Assembly (NCBI GenBank): GCA_033439295.1
Contig: JAVTLE010000007.1
Location: 1,488,001-1,552,000 of the forward strand
DNA: 64,000 nucleotides
Direction: 5' to 3'
Origin: Deuterostichococcus epilithicus
Taxonomy: Eukaryota; Chlorophyta; Trebouxiophyceae; Prasiolales; Stichococcaceae
The notes beneath the pieces were generated by a model. The model did not search any database. It saw only the letters and a program-made list of their open reading frames with translations, and was not told the DNA's origin. Position 1 is the first letter of the stretch, and every line of letters starts with the position of its first letter. The position numbers were made by a program, and so were the translations under genes. Positions 13,501-23,800 of the stretch are shown here, piece after piece.

Positions 13501-15035
13501 CCCTCGTCTGCTGCGCGCATGCGCATGCTGCCGCAGCGCACGACTGACAGCACCCGAACAGCATGCCGATGCAGGCCTGATGGTGGCGACAAACTCGACA
13601 GGATCTAGAGCGAAATTGACAACGACGCTTGTCTTGTGCAGTATCCCAACGCGGTGCTGAACACCAACCCGCTCATCAATTTGTCGCGCTCCGACAACAA
13701 GTGGGAGTTCTTCAAGGTAATAGGGAGCTCCTTCTATTGTCTCCGGATCCTTTCACGCTGGGGAGCGGGAAACACCGAAAACCGTCACCCTGCCAACACA
13801 AGGATGCCGCCGGTTCTATTTGCGAGGCCATCGAGGCCACACCCCGGCGGACATGCTTGCCCTTGGCAGCCGTCCATGCACCCCAGTCGCAGATCTGATC
13901 CTCGTGGTCACTGCCCGCGGAACCGTGCCCCGATCGACAGCAAAGCGCCGGCCCCGGCTTGGTGGCGCCTGGCCCGAGCCACAACCGACTCAAATGTGTG
14001 ACTTGTCGCCGCGCAGATGTACCTGGACATCGGGACGCCGGGCTCCGTGTTCGAGGAGCTCAACGAGCGCATCAGGGAGCACCTGGGCGCCTTTTCGGGC
14101 GAGTTCAGCGGCCAGTTCTCCGCCATGAACATCTCCAGCGGCGACCCCATGAAGATCCAGCTGGGCGTCTTCTTCGAGTACACCCACAACGGTGCGTCCC
14201 AGGCGCCGCCGAGAGTGTCCGCATCGCAGCTTTGAATGTCAGGGCCGTTCCTGAAGCGGTGGGACCACTCCGCGGGCCGACAGGGCATGGAGGGGTATGG
14301 AGGGGAGGGGACGCGGGCAAAGGCTGGGGCCGCAGGCAGTTGTCGCCGCTGGAATGCTGCGCCCACATGCTGCCATGAGTCATGGCCAACAAGCAGGGCC
14401 TGCCTGGCACACGCTGGGACTGTGGTGAGGCAGGGTAGTGACCTCTGCTGCCTGTGTTTGGAATCGATCCTACACTGAACCCTGGCCTCGTTGGCGCGCG
14501 CAGGCGTGGACCAGGGGCGGACCAACAAGGCGCGGCACAGCCTGTTCGTCATCATCTGCGAGACGCTCACCGAGCTGCAGGCCGTGTACAGCCTCCCAGC
14601 CTTCTCCCACGACCAGCGGTGCGCGCCCCGCCTCTCCTCAAATACACACACAGGTCTGCCTTGCTGAGTGCCCACGCCTTGTGTCTGGTGGATGGCAAGC
14701 GGTAGCATGCGCTCGAGGCTTCCTCGACTGCCTGCTGCAGACACGGGCTACGAGCCAGTTCCGCCAAAATGCTGCTCAGGCGCTCGGACCATCCTCACCA
14801 GCAGCTTGCACACCTGGCAGCGGAAGGATGCTGCAAGTTATTGGGCTTTCAAGTCGGCCATCGTGACTAGCCCGCCAGCAGGTCGCTGCCTTAGAATTCC
14901 TGCGTTATGATGTCACAACTGCTGCACAGCAGGGGACGAGGCGACAACGAGACGGCGCAGCAGGCGGCCATGATGTCTGGCGGCAGTGGAATGCTCGGCG
15001 CCAGTGCCTCCAGCCGCCCGTATAGTTTCTACTGA
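4535..15035 (+). CDS. MscS-like (MSL10/Msy-type) mechanosensitive ion channel with EF-hand
   Basis: Tension-gated channel. Exons: 4535-4640, 4765-5240, 5432-5566, 5723-6022, 6358-6465, 6729-6887, 7306-7455, 7804-7959, 8228-8386, 8726-8842, 9176-9298, 9677-9883 (or 9868), 10081-10296, 10556-10657, 10926-11012, 11252-11359, 11823-11894, 12024-12064, 12292-12385, 12739-12903, 13014-13202, 13394-13453, 13642-13716, 14017-14191, 14504-14618, 14933-15035. Phases chain to about 1265 residues. Residues 1-500 form a Ser/Pro/Ala-rich soluble N-terminus. Four membrane segments lie at about 502-526, 540-565, 588-606 and 623-642. A long Lys-rich loop follows, then an EF-hand-like loop DVDSDGK (about 966-972) and two more membrane segments ending in the pore-type NVFESVVFLFVVHPFDVGD, then YPNAVLNTNPLINLSRS. 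The order matches plant MSL10 and fungal Msy1/2. Whether it sits in the plasma membrane or ER cannot be told. The C-terminal exon was chosen because only that acceptor keeps frame. Confidence 0.9.
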
Positions 15036-15780
15036 GGAAACAGCCGGCCAGCAGAGCCGGCAAGGAGGTGGGCCTTTGGCCTGCCGCCATGAGGGATTGG
15101 ACGTAGTGCATACCGGCATCAAGGAATCAAAAGGGGCAGAACTACGGTATGACTACTTCGGAGCAGGAGCAGAGGAGAGTTCGGCGTGATGGTAGTTATG
15201 AGCGATGTGGTGCCGCCGCAGTGCGGGACTGTACTAAATTGAGCTTTCCTGCAGATCGAGACATGGAATTGCAGAATCACAACGTTTCTGGGAATTGAAG
15301 TGCAGCACCAAATGGGCGGCTGAAGAATTTAAAAGTATCTGCCTAGCTGATGCGGCTGAGGGCTGCATCGATTTGGTCGTTGGCAGCAGGTACAGATACT
15401 GGTTGTTTTTGGCGGCAATAAGCTGGTAGAACGAACATCTGGTATGATTACCATGGCGCACGCAGTCGTGACAGACTCATTGTAGATGCAGTGGGTTGCA
15501 GAGAGAACAGATCTGCAGCCCGAAATTTACGTACTGCCTAGGCGAGTCCCAAAACTTCAATTTATTATTGAAGACGACTCCTAAACTGCGCAGTTTAGAA
15601 TTTCAAATTCTTGAAGACCACTCCTAAACTGCGCTTTCATACCCTTAAGTTTCCATTCACCCAAGCTGCACAAGTGCTTGGGAAAATACATCCAGTCACA
15701 ACTCATCTCCACTTCATCAGATCAGCCATGTACAATGCCGAGTCTCGGACGAAATCTGACACACTAGATAGAATGGAACA
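15036..15780. other. AT-richer spacer with hairpins
   Basis: This is clearly more AT-rich than its surroundings and carries no supported exon. It contains the palindrome cluster listed separately at 15556-15634. It may include the 3' UTR of the channel gene, although no TGTAA signal is present. Confidence 0.45.
15556..15634. repeat. Palindrome cluster with a 24-bp direct repeat
   Basis: Three inverted repeats lie side by side: CTTCAAT/ATTGAAG around a 5-nt loop (15556-15574), the perfect 18-bp palindrome CTAAACTGCGCAGTTTAG (15581-15598), and GAATTT/AAATTC (15598-15610). A 24-bp segment beginning TTGAAGAC at 15568 is repeated at 15611 with one mismatch. This could be a small miniature mobile-element remnant or simply a local duplication. 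Confidence 0.6.
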
Positions 15781-15781
15781 G

Positions 15782-16468
15782 CTACAGCCTCGGCTTGCTT
15801 GTGCCGACGCCGAAACAATCTACTAAGAAACCACGGACACGACCGAAGTGAAGCGAGGAAGAGGCCATACACATGACGCCATCAGCCCTGGGCAGGGCCT
15901 GGCGGTGATGGTAGTGCAGTAGTGGCTGCTGCACATTCAGTGCCTTAAGGGTGTTAAGCACCTCTGGTCGCAGCGCCCGCAATGCTGCAGTACGCAGCAC
16001 CAGTGCAGAGACGGCAGCGAAGCCGACACTGAAGTCGTCGAGCTGACCGTTCGTCCGTGCGGTTTGTGGGAGCGGCTGCGGCGGCGGATCCGGCGCCAGC
16101 GGCTGCGGCGCCAGCGGCTGCGGCACTTGCGGCTTTGGCTGCTACCTCGCAGGCCGGCCAGTAGGCGGTCGGCTCAGTGACTATTCCCGGCGGTGCAGTA
16201 GCACGCCCGACAGGCAGGGGCGGTGGCTCCAGCCGGGCAACGGCCTCCTGTGACGGCTGCGGGGCGGCAGCGACCAGGGCGGCGCCAGCCACCTCCCTTT
16301 AGCCGGCGGCAGGTCGACGGCGCCCAGATGCACGGCGGCAGCCCGCGCGCGGCGATCGAGAGCCGCGCGCAGCTGGTGCGACGACAGCCTTGGCGGCGCC
16401 GGTGACGCCGGCCCCGCATTGCCTGCAGGCGACGGAATGCCGAGTCGTTCGCCCGCAGCATGAAACAA
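15782..16468 (-). other. Possible exons of an unknown gene (paralogue of the 17.8-kb segment)
   Basis: The reading frame after a good acceptor at 16423 (exon from 16422) encodes a block containing PPRLSSHQLRAALDRRARAA, which matches PRLSTHHLRAALGRHAKAA at 17817 leftwards. Differences are largely synonymous or conservative in this frame, which argues that it codes or once coded. Further left, the frame 15782-16126 contains an amphipathic Leu-rich stretch (FAAVSALVLRTAALRALRPE). No start codon, full exon chain or family could be established. It may be a duplicate 3' part of the modular gene to the right, or a relic. Confidence 0.3.
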
Positions 16469-16561
16469 GTATGAGATGATGGCGTAGTGCTGCTGGCGCA
16501 GCTACCAACCGAGGCGACATACCGTACAACCGCGATAACCTAGCTCGCGGTTCTGTACGAT

Positions 16562-16739
16562 GCGAATGAGACGATGGACACTTCGATACGAGGCGAATGA
16601 GACGATGGACACTTCGATACGAGCTTGTCTATTCCACCTTGCGCAATGTTTGAGGCAGCAATCAGCTAACTGTTGCGATGTTACGTACGCGAATCCATTT
16701 TTATCCGGCATTATACTGCAGTCCGGCATTATACTGCAG
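16562..16739. repeat. Two short tandem duplications
   Basis: A 31-bp unit beginning GCGAATGAGACGATGG occurs twice back to back at 16562-16592 and 16593-16623. An 18-bp unit TCCGGCATTATACTGCAG occurs twice at 16704-16721 and 16722-16739. A looser GAGGTGAGTCA repeat follows within 40 bp. Copies are identical, so the duplications are recent or were produced by slippage. Confidence 0.8.
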
Positions 16740-17393
16740 TGGAGGTGAGTCACTGTTGCGATAGAGGTGAGTCAGCGCACGTGCGTGCTTGTGCCACTTC
16801 GCGCAGATTCAGACAGTCAGAGGCTGACCACCGCACAGAGTCCGCTGGGCTCATACCACAATGAGCCAAGACTGAAACTATCAGAGACAAAAGCACATCC
16901 TGCTATGCTCCTCAAGAAACTCACAAGTAAAAGCGCTTACATGCAGTGGATTGCAGCGGGGGCGGCAGCCGCCGTGTGTGGGCGTTCAGCCAGTGGGCGG
17001 GGCTCATTATCCTGAAGTCATCGTAACAACAGGGGGATTCAGCAACAGCGAGGAAGGCAGTCACCTGGCAGTATCTCGCTGCTTGACAAAGGCCAACTTC
17101 GTTCGGCGGCGGCGGCGGCTGTTTGGAGCATTCACCGCCACATGGCCGTGCGGTTCGTTCAACAGGTACAAAGCATTGATTTTCTCACATATCGGCAAAT
17201 GTCAAGTCCACAGCTGTGCAGACGCCCAACGACATATACCAAATAAGCAATAAAACAAACCAGGGCAAATGTAAACCTATGACACCGCACAATCCGTCAA
17301 TAAACCTCACGCACTTGCTCACACACTTCAAAATTGTCTAAGGGTTTGCGGAGCAGCTCATCAGGCGATCATTTCGGCCTGGCAGAGCCGACG
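16740..17393. other. Non-coding spacer
   Basis: No supported exon is present. TTACA at 16937-16941 reads TGTAA on the minus strand and could be the polyadenylation signal of the minus-strand material to the right. A plus-strand TGTAA near 17267 has no gene to serve. Confidence 0.35.
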
Positions 17394-17605
17394 CTATTGG
17401 TGCACCGCCGGCTGCACAGTAGCAGCCTCAAAATTGAGCGCTTCTGAGGGCTCTGCGACAACCTGGTCCGGGGCAACAATGTCCAGAGGCGTCGATTGAA
17501 GCATCGGTCCCTGCACCCTATAGCCGCGGCTGCGGCGGCTGCTGCTGCTGCTGCTGCAGCTGCACGGGCCGCTGTCCTGAAGACCTGTCTGGCGAGACGT
17601 CCGGC

Positions 17606-17817
17606 TCACCGTTCTGGCGACAATGCTGCCGCAGAGCCGTCAACAGGCGGAGCCAACGCGTCCTGCTCAGCCGAAGCCGGCTGCGCTGCGGCGTCGGTTG
17701 CCTTTGCAGCAGGCAGCTGCTGCGCCGCGGTAGCAGCCTTCGCATGGCGTCCGAGAGCCGCGCGCAGGTGGTGCGTGGACAGCCTTGGTCGATGCGGCGG
17801 CGCCAGCTCTGCATCGC
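17606..17817 (-). other. Candidate 3' exon, paralogous to 16.4 kb
   Basis: After an acceptor at 17818 the frame encodes GDAELAPPHRPRLSTHHL and continues Ala-rich to a stop at 17606. It parallels the segment starting at 16422. It could be the last exon of the modular surface-protein gene, if that gene splices before its stop at 17864, or a separate relic. I could not find a donor with matching phase, so I left it outside the gene model. Confidence 0.3.
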
Positions 17818-17863
17818 CTGCAGGCGCCAACATATCAGAGAGTTCAGGATTTGGCTTTAGGAT

Positions 17864-20800
17864 TTAATTCGTTTCGACAGTTGGGAACCTGCAGACGCTC
17901 TGCTGAGCTCGCTTCCGATGTGCCATCAGAGGCAGCTGTAATGGGGACTGACCAGCTTTCGGAGGCCGCGACGGCGGCTCCTGCTGTGTTGTCAGCGACT
18001 GCTGCAGAGATCCGGCCACCTGAGGACCTGGAGGCTGTGCCAGTTCTGCCATTCTGGCTGCTAACGGAGCTGCCGATGGCTGGTCTCGCACTGCAGGGCC
18101 GCCCAAGGGCGACTGCGCGGATGATGGTGAAAGCTGCGACGCCAGCTGTGGCGACACAGCAGCCGACCGCAGCCGCTGCTGGAGTGGGCCACCCGGCGGT
18201 GCGGTCGCCATGGGTGGCGGCGCAAGTGCTGCGGGCGGCGGCTGCGCAGGTGCTGCAGGCGGCGGCCCCAGCTGCACCGGCGGNTGTGCAGGTGCTTGTG
18301 GCGANGNCCCTCCCCAAACCGGTGGCTCGCCCGCTGACTGTGCTGGGGCTGCAGGCGGCGGCCATTGCAGACCTGGCGGCTNGGCCGGCGACTGTGCGGA
18401 CAAGNCAGNNGGACNNTGCAAANGCGGCTGCTNAGCAGGCACCGCGGTTGGCGGCACTGCCGGCGGAGGCTGCGGGGCGGCTGCGGCGGCAATGGCGGGG
18501 CGAGGGTTCGGCGGCGGCCCGGGTGGAGGCAGCGGCGGCGACGATGGCGGCGGCGACGGGGGATGGGTGGAGATGGCAGAGGCGACGGCGGCGGTCGAGG
18601 TGGCGGCGGGCTGGGCGGGTTTGGGGAGGCGATGGCGGCGGTCGAGGTGGCGGCGGGCTGGGCGGGTTTGGGGGAGGCGATGGCGGCGGTCGAGGTGGCG
18701 GCGGGCTGGGCGGGTTTGGGGGAGGCGCGGCGGCGGCCGGGGTGGTGGTGGAGGGGGCGGACTCGGGGGAGGCCGTGGCGGCGGCCGGGGCGGTGGTGGA
18801 GGGGCGGACTCGGGGAGGTCGCGGCGGCGGGCGGGGTGGCGGCGGTCTCGGCGGCGGCGGCGAAGGTGGCGGCGGCCTTGGAGGGGCCTTGGCGGCGGCG
18901 GCAATGGCGGCGGCCTCGGGGCGGTGGGGAAGGCGGCGGCGGTCTGGGAGGTCTGGGGGCGGGGAAGGCGGCGGCGGGTGAGGCGGTTTCGGCGGGTTGG
19001 GCGGAGGGGCGGCGGCGGGCTCGGGGGCCTGCAACGAGCATGTAGAGATGGGAACTCGCAAGTCTGGCATTGCGTTTTCTCTTTGTGCACACAGAGAAGG
19101 TCGGTTGAGAGCAGTTGCTGTGCATGCCTCCTAGTCCTCCCATGCCTGTGGTTGGCGAAGACGACAAATTGTTGCATCCAGCAATGCAACACAGCACCTA
19201 ATAAAATACAGCTGCTGCTTGCTCTGCATATGCCGGTGGTGCAGATCCCGCATTAGATCCAACGCAGAAGTGTAACCGACATGCGTGCCCACTGTTGAGA
19301 CTGGTGTTGGAGATGCAGAACAAAGAAACCTCGGAAGAGGCAGTGTTGCAAGCGCTTTGAATGCAGGGATTGATGAGCACTGGATGAACAGGTGAAGCAC
19401 CAGCGAAGTAACAGAAGCCGCAGGTCATGCAACCTGCGCACGAGTGCAACCGGTAACAGGCCCGATGAGACGAGCAAAGCGAACCTTGGCGGCGGCGGCG
19501 GCCGTGGCGAGGGAGGGGGGCGCGGCGGCGGCGTGGGCGGTGGCGGCGGCGGCGGTGAAGGGGGCGGACGCGGCGGCGGGCTCGGCGGCGGGGTCGGCGG
19601 TGGGGGCCGCGGCGGCCTGGGCGGCGGCTTCGGCGGAGGCGGATTCGGTGGGTTTGGCGGAGGCGGCTGAGGGGTCGGGGCGGTGGCGGCGGCCGGGGCT
19701 TGGCGGCGGCCTGGGCGGCGGCGGCGGGGGCTCGGCGGCGGCGGCCTGATCAACATGCATCAGAAGGTGAGCCTACCAGCTTTGCTCTTGTGTGGATCTC
19801 TTCTCTGTATCTAAGACTGATGTTTGAAGCAGTGTCGAGCGAGATGCACAAGCACTATCGAAGCAGCGAACAAACCTGGGCGGATTTGGCGGGGGTGGGC
19901 GTGGCGGCCTGCACATGACACGATTCCGCAGAATCAAGAGCTGTGAACGGAAAGTTCTGAGACCTTTGGCATCACTTTATTACTAAAGAGCGGCGGCAGA
20001 TATAAAGGCACCCACTTGGGTGGAGGAGGGATGGGCGGCGGCGGCGGCATGCGTGGTGCAGGTGGATTTGGAGGAGGCGGCCTGTGTGTCAGAGCATGGG
20101 GTTGCATCAGGTCATTGGTGGGTCTTAACGAGAATCCTGAAATCAGCTTGCGGGCTCAGCAAACTCAGCATGCAGACTCAGCATGCAGCACCCAGCGAGT
20201 CAATGGTCTGGCTGTCACCTGGGTGGTGGAGGGTTGGGAGGTCTGCAAGGCAAACCCACGATGCCCAATTAGTCCTTGGCTTCAGAAAAGTAAGCTGACA
20301 AACGCTGCTTGCGTCGCGACCCTGAGATTGGCGAGATCAGCAGCATCTGCTTGGAAGTGCTGCATGCCGTTCCAAACTTGCCAATCAGGCAGTAAGAGGT
20401 ACCGACATCTGCTGGAGCCATCATGATTGCGCACTTTGGGGGTTTGGGCGGCGGCGGAGGCGGCGATGGCGGCGACGGCGGAGGCCTGCATGTGAGAATT
20501 CCATGTGGCGCACTTGCCAGTATGAGGTGGTGGAGTGAATTTCATAGCATACATGGAATTCTCAAAGGTGCGTCACTGATGCAGTCCTAGCCGTTGTGGG
20601 AGGAAGGATTAATGAATCACCTGGGCGGCGGCGGCGGCGGCGGCGCAAATATATCGACGCACATGTTGTCGAACGTGATCTGTGCCTGCCAGGGCGCACA
20701 CGACAGCGGCCGCCCGTTTGCATCCGTCAGCCACTTCAGCTCCCCGCCATAGATGTTGAAGGTCACCTGCAATGGTGCGTGAGGCAAAACAATTGCTGCA

Positions 20801-23800
20801 CGAAGGGGTGAGGAGGAGGATGGGGGACAACAAAGTGCCGACGGCGGCTAAACGCCCTAGATAGCACCCCAAGCAAGCTGGCTGGGGCCCAACATGATCT
20901 ATCAGCGTGCATGCAATTAAACGAACCTGGGCTGCCCAGCCCCACGGATTCGCAGACGGGCCCCAGTCTGCGGAGAAATCACCTTGTCGACAAGGGAGAA
21001 GTTGGCACTGGGCTGGATGAGGGAGGTGTAGCCATGCTCGCCCAGCTGTACCAGCTCGGAACCCACCAGCTGGTACTGCAGACAAGCAGGAAGCAGCCGC
21101 CTTCAGCATTGGGCTTGTCACATTTAGATCGTGTTCATGGGACAGGAGGTTGTACCGGGAATTGAGGAGGAGAGTGGAGAGAGCGGGGCCTGCTTCGCGA
21201 TGTGCAATGCGCGCCGGCATGCGTATGATGCTCACCGTGGATCATAATCAAAATGCACAGCGGATCAGGAGCCAAATGAGCGAGCAAGGCAGGTGTTGCA
21301 CCCTGTAGTAGCCGCGCATCTGGACTTTGAGGTAGTTGCGGCAGTAGGGCTTTGCATAGAACGAGTACAGCGCAAATGCTCGGCCGTAGTCGTTCCTGCG
21401 CAGACACACGCAGCTTGGGTACTGCGATGCATGCGCCATTTAAACGGCGTCCTTAGAGAGGGGGTCGCAGCGGTAGCATTCGAAGCACAGGATGATGCGC
21501 AGGGCGTGGGCGTGGTGTCGAAGCTTACCCCATCTGTGCAAAGGAAGTGCTGGTGACGATGTTGTTCGGCGGACTCAGCGTGTTGGCGTCCTGCTGCGAC
21601 ACGAAGTTGGTCCACGGCAGCCCTACGTACCCAAACCTGCGCAGCACGTGAAGCACGATCGACCGGGGCTCGGCATGCGGCCTCGCAGAGCTTTTCGCGA
21701 GCACAAACCATGGTGCAGCAACTGAAATGGCAGGCGATGCGCGCAAGCAGTTGCCGGCCTCATTCTCCTGCTTTCTCAGGGAGGCGTCCTGCTGACATGC
21801 AGGCCAGACTCCGTGATGGCTGTGAACAAGGAGAGCACAACAGCAGCCTCATCCTGCGATGACAAGCGGCCGTAAATGTGCTGGAAGCCTAGCGTCAGCA
21901 TGCCGTGCTTGATCCAATGCTGCACAAGAGCTCATGGCGGTGAGCTTGAAGGGTTCCAACGCCTGATGTGTTCATCGTTGGGTTTTGTTCAGTGGGGACG
22001 GCAGGAGAGGCGACGCACAAGTCGCCGGTCTCGGTGACGTCGTCAAAGTCCAACAGCTGCGCCTCACAGAAGCTCGGCGTCGGTGGCGGTACATTATAGA
22101 CCGGCCACAGCGAGCGGTCCAGCACCTTCAGACCGATGTTGTCGAGCACCACCGAGCGAGCCTGCGATGGAGAACGCCTAGCAGGGGTGACTTCCGGAGG
22201 TTGTCACTGTCGTGTGACAAGACATGCGCCATTTCAGCCCCTAGGCCGGTTCTGAGGGCCAGCTGCCCCGGGGCAGTGAGACATCGGCATTCAGGCCTCA
22301 ATTCAACCGTGCGGCCTCTGGGGAGACAGCTTGTCGGTCTCATGTGCGTGGATTCGCCGAAACAGCTTGCCGACAGGCAGGGCGAAACAGAGACCGCAGG
22401 CATGCATATTATCGGCCTGCAAGTGCGGTCACACAGCGAGTTCGGTGTTGGGGGACTTGCCTCGTTAGTTGGGATGCTGGGAAATGGGCCAGGGACGCCG
22501 CCGGCTGTGGATATCATGACCATTTGCACTGCAGCAAAGGACGGTGGCAGCCACAGCAGCGTCTGCTTCTGGCACCGCAGCGTGAATGTCGCCGTGGCCA
22601 CGATGTCGCCGGCCACCTGCAAAGTCGTGCACACGGAGAAGGTTCTGCAGTGATTCTGAGGCGGCCGCAGCACGCTTTGAATGCGCAAGACCGACACCCC
22701 GAGGCTCTGGCAATCTTGCAGCACCGCCCTTCACTGCCGTGGAAAGTCGCCTCCGGATGCATGTGGATCAGTCCTCGGCAATGCCCAGGTGGTCTTTGGG
22801 GAGGAAACCTGCAGACTGCGCATGCCGGAAGCGGGGGGAGCGCACCAGTCCGGTGAGCGTCATCTGCAGCTCGTCATACCATGCGGCCATGGCCCACAGG
22901 AAGTACACCTGCATCAGCAGTGGGCACCAGCACCATTCAGACCAGTCCAAGTGAGAGATGAACTCAAGGCGGGAGGCCGACGGCTGATGCCCGATCGGAG
23001 GCCAGCATGGCCATCATGAGCAGGCCCCGCGGGGGCGCGCTGCCGGGCTCGTGATGCGCGCCTGCATGAGGCTGCCCTCGAAGTATGCGGGCGGCGAGTA
23101 CGCGAGGCTGGTGTACATGACCCCCGGCGACGGCGCATCCGTCAGGTACCGCAGGGCGTTGGGTATGTAGGCGGTCACGTTCGGCGCGCTCCACACGCCC
23201 AGGAAGCCTGCGGGTCGCCGCCATACACGGAGGTTCAGTGAGTGCACTACCGAAATTTGCTCAGAAGCAGAGTTGAGGGCGCCCCATCCACCTCCAGCAA
23301 CGCGCTGCCAGGCGAGACGACCTCGCATGCTGCAGGGTGGGCGAACTCGACAATGCTTGCTGTCTCAAAGACACACATTGGTAGCTGTCGGGAGGCGCTG
23401 CACCCAACATACAGCGCGGCCAAAGACCCTGGACAAGTCAGCACCGCTTTGTCAGCGAGGAGGTGGCTTCAAACACACACTGTGGATGGACAGGCCATAG
23501 TATGGCCCCATGCTGTTGCTGATGACGCCGCCCCGCTCGTTGGGGTCCGTCAGTGCATTGGGGATGTCATCAAAGAACAGCAGCTCGTCGCCCGGGTCGC
23601 CGCCGACCGCTTGCCCCGGCGGCGCCGGCGGCGCCGGCGGCGAGGGCGGCCTGCGCAGTGACATTGGGCAGGCTTCGATGGCAGGACGGCCGGGCGCGTC
23701 ACTGCCGGAAAAACCCAGAAGCACATCATGAATAAACCAGCCCAGCCTCTGAAAAGTTGCTCAACGTCCTCCAGCATGTTCTTGCACGATCTTGGGCAAC

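Noticed and set aside
17785-18981. Long plus-strand Gly-rich open frame
   Set aside because: It is the antisense of the minus-strand proline-coding exon. It has no start context or splice chain, and contains ambiguous bases.
21780-21921. Candidate minus-strand exon reading HWIKHGMLTLGFQHIYGRL
   Set aside because: It has an acceptor and looks coding, but it cannot join the preceding exon in phase. Skipping it joins LDFDDVTETGDL to FGYVGLPW, which fits the domain pattern.
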